Below are positions 5,603 through 6,492 of a stretch of DNA of 6,492 nucleotides, piece by piece (position 1 is the stretch's first letter; each line of letters begins with the position of its first letter). Location: the NCBI GenBank assembly GCA_046757585.1, contig JBHHYR010000223.1, forward strand, positions 1 to 6,492. The letters are read 5' to 3'. The notes beneath the pieces were generated by a model. That model was not told the origin of the DNA and ran no database searches. It saw nothing but the letters and a program-made list of their open reading frames with translations. The position numbers and the translations under genes are program-made. Source of the DNA: JBHHYR01 sp046757585 (GTDB lineage Bacteria; Desulfobacterota; Binatia; HRBIN30).

Positions 5603-6364
5603 TCACGCCGTGGCGGCGCCGTCGACGGGGAGGGCGACGCCGCTGACGAAGGATGCCTCGTCGGAAACGAGAAACAGTGCCGCCGCCGCGACCTCTTCCG
5701 GCCTAGCCAGACGGCCGAATGGCGTGCGCGGGGCAATTGTCCGTGCCACGTAATCCGGCGACTCCCCCGCCGGAATGTACTGGCGTAGAATCGGCGTATC
5801 AGTGCCGCCGGGACAGATCGCGTTGACACGGATGTTGTCCGCTGCCAGCTCGCGCGCCAGCGAGCGGGTGAAGTTGATAACGCCGGCCTTGGCGGCGCAG
5901 TAGGCTTGGTTGTTCGTATGCCCCTGCAAGCCCGACTGCGACGCGGTATTGAGGATGGCGCCGCCGCCCGCCCGCTTCAGGGCCGGCACGCCGTAACGGC
6001 AGCCAAGAAAGACCCCGCGCAGATTGATGTCCACGATGCGATCCCACTCCCCTTCGGTCAACTGCATGAACGGAATGTGCTTGCCCACGCCCGCGTTGTT
6101 GAAGAGCACGTCCAGACGGCCGAAGCGGGTCACTGCGGCGGCTACCATAGCGTGCGCGTCATCTGCCCGGCTCACGTCGGCATGCACGAACACAGCCTCG
6201 TTCCCGCTGGCGACGAGGTCACCGGCCGTGGCCCGTCCCTCGTCATCCTGGATATCGGCCAGAACCACGTGCGCACCCTCGCGCGCGAACAGGACCGCTG
6301 CGGCACGCCCGATGCCCGACGCCGCGCCTGTGATCAAGGCAACCTTGCCGTCAAGTCTTCGCAT
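5603..6364 (-). CDS. Classical SDR oxidoreductase, NAD-type
   Basis: A 253-residue short-chain dehydrogenase (numbering from the ATG at 6364). It has the TGAASGIG cofactor motif at 12-19 and Asp37 at the end of the second strand (VVLADI), which points to NAD(H). NNAG is at 89-92; the catalytic residues are Asn114, Ser142, Tyr155 and Lys159; the PGG motif is at 185-187 and the VDG tail is near the C-terminus. It resembles broad families often named glucose 1-dehydrogenase or 3-oxoacyl-ACP reductase. The substrate is not predictable, but oxidation of an alcohol or hydroxyacid is likely given the NAD preference (inference). The ATG at 6364 puts MRRLDGKVALITG at the N-terminus, as in relatives. 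In-frame ATGs at 6373 and 6418 would add 3 or 18 residues, and no start has a clear Shine-Dalgarno sequence. The stop lies 139 bp before the CoA-transferase start. Confidence 0.88.
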   Translation of the reverse strand: MRRLDGKVALITGAASGIGRAAAVLFAREGAHVVLADIQDDEGRATAGDLVASGNEAVFVHADVSRADDAHAMVAAAVTRFGRLDVLFNNAGVGKHIPFMQLTEGEWDRIVDINLRGVFLGCRYGVPALKRAGGGAILNTASQSGLQGHTNNQAYCAAKAGVINFTRSLARELAADNIRVNAICPGGTDTPILRQYIPAGESPDYVARTIAPRTPFGRLARPEEVAAAALFLVSDEASFVSGVALPVDGAATA

Positions 6365-6464
6365 CTGCAGCATGTGGGGGAGACCGGTAAACGGGGAAAG
6401 TAGGAGCGCTCGCCGCATCTCGCATCATCACGTCGTCCCGGGGATCAGCAGGTTTGACCGTACC

Positions 6465-6492
6465 CTAGCAGCCCGTTGAAAAACAGGGCCCC
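6465..6492. repeat. Hairpin-forming edge sequence, possible end of a dispersed repeat or insertion element
   Basis: CTAGCAGCCCGTTGAAAAAC at 6465-6484 is followed by AGGGCCCC to the window edge. GCCCGTT (6471-6477) pairs with AAC-a-GGGC (6482-6489) around a GAAA tetraloop, with one bulged A. Sequences of the type CAGCCCGTTGAAAAAC or GGCTGTTGAAAAA are, in my recollection, common at the ends of insertion elements and in repeated intergenic units. No transposase is visible, and the element is cut by the window edge. The interval 6419-6464 shows nothing else. Confidence 0.3.

Noticed and set aside
5906..6403. Plus-strand 165-codon open frame
   Set aside because: It is antisense to the NAD-type SDR; open antisense frames are expected in GC-rich codons.

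Overview
The window is GC-rich DNA, densely packed with protein genes and strongly biased to G or C at third codon positions. The gene set (two short-chain dehydrogenases, a fused 3-oxoacid CoA-transferase, a HAD phosphatase fused to a PlsC acyltransferase, a YqgE/AlgH protein) suggests a lipid- and CoA-rich heterotrophic bacterium. A deltaproteobacterial, myxococcal or Binatota-like lineage would fit, but no marker gene is present and the assignment is tentative. I see no rRNA, tRNA, CRISPR array or transposase gene.

Left block (1-3245, minus strand, transcribed right to left). In transcription order it holds a tryptophan-rich protein made of two copies of a NIPSNAP/dimeric-barrel-like unit, the HAD-PlsC fusion, an RhlG-like NADPH-type ketoacyl reductase, and at the left edge the first codons of a probable histidine phosphatase. 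Two small candidate genes lie in this block. One is a 36-codon cysteine-rich frame that overlaps the HAD-PlsC stop by four bases and ends just before the reductase. The other is a 43-codon tryptophan-rich frame that runs into the start of the NIPSNAP-like gene. The acyltransferase, phosphatase and ketoacyl reductase functions suggest work on glycerolipid or hydroxyacyl-lipid synthesis (inference).

Centre (3246-4021). A 218-bp divergent intergenic region separates the minus-strand block from yqgE on the plus strand. It contains a good sigma70-type promoter for yqgE and a 10-bp perfect palindrome upstream of it.

Right block (4042-6492, minus strand). yqgE converges on a single-chain 3-oxoacid CoA-transferase with only 20 bp between them. 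Upstream of the transferase is a classical NAD-type SDR. Oxidation of a hydroxyacid or alcohol by the SDR followed by CoA activation of the ketoacid would make a simple catabolic pair (inference). The 139-bp gap between these two genes carries a possible promoter whose -10 lies in a 12-bp perfect palindrome. The right edge holds a hairpin-forming sequence that looks like the end of a dispersed repeat or insertion element.

The best candidates for something undescribed are the two small frames inside the lipid block and the duplicated NIPSNAP-like gene that leads it.
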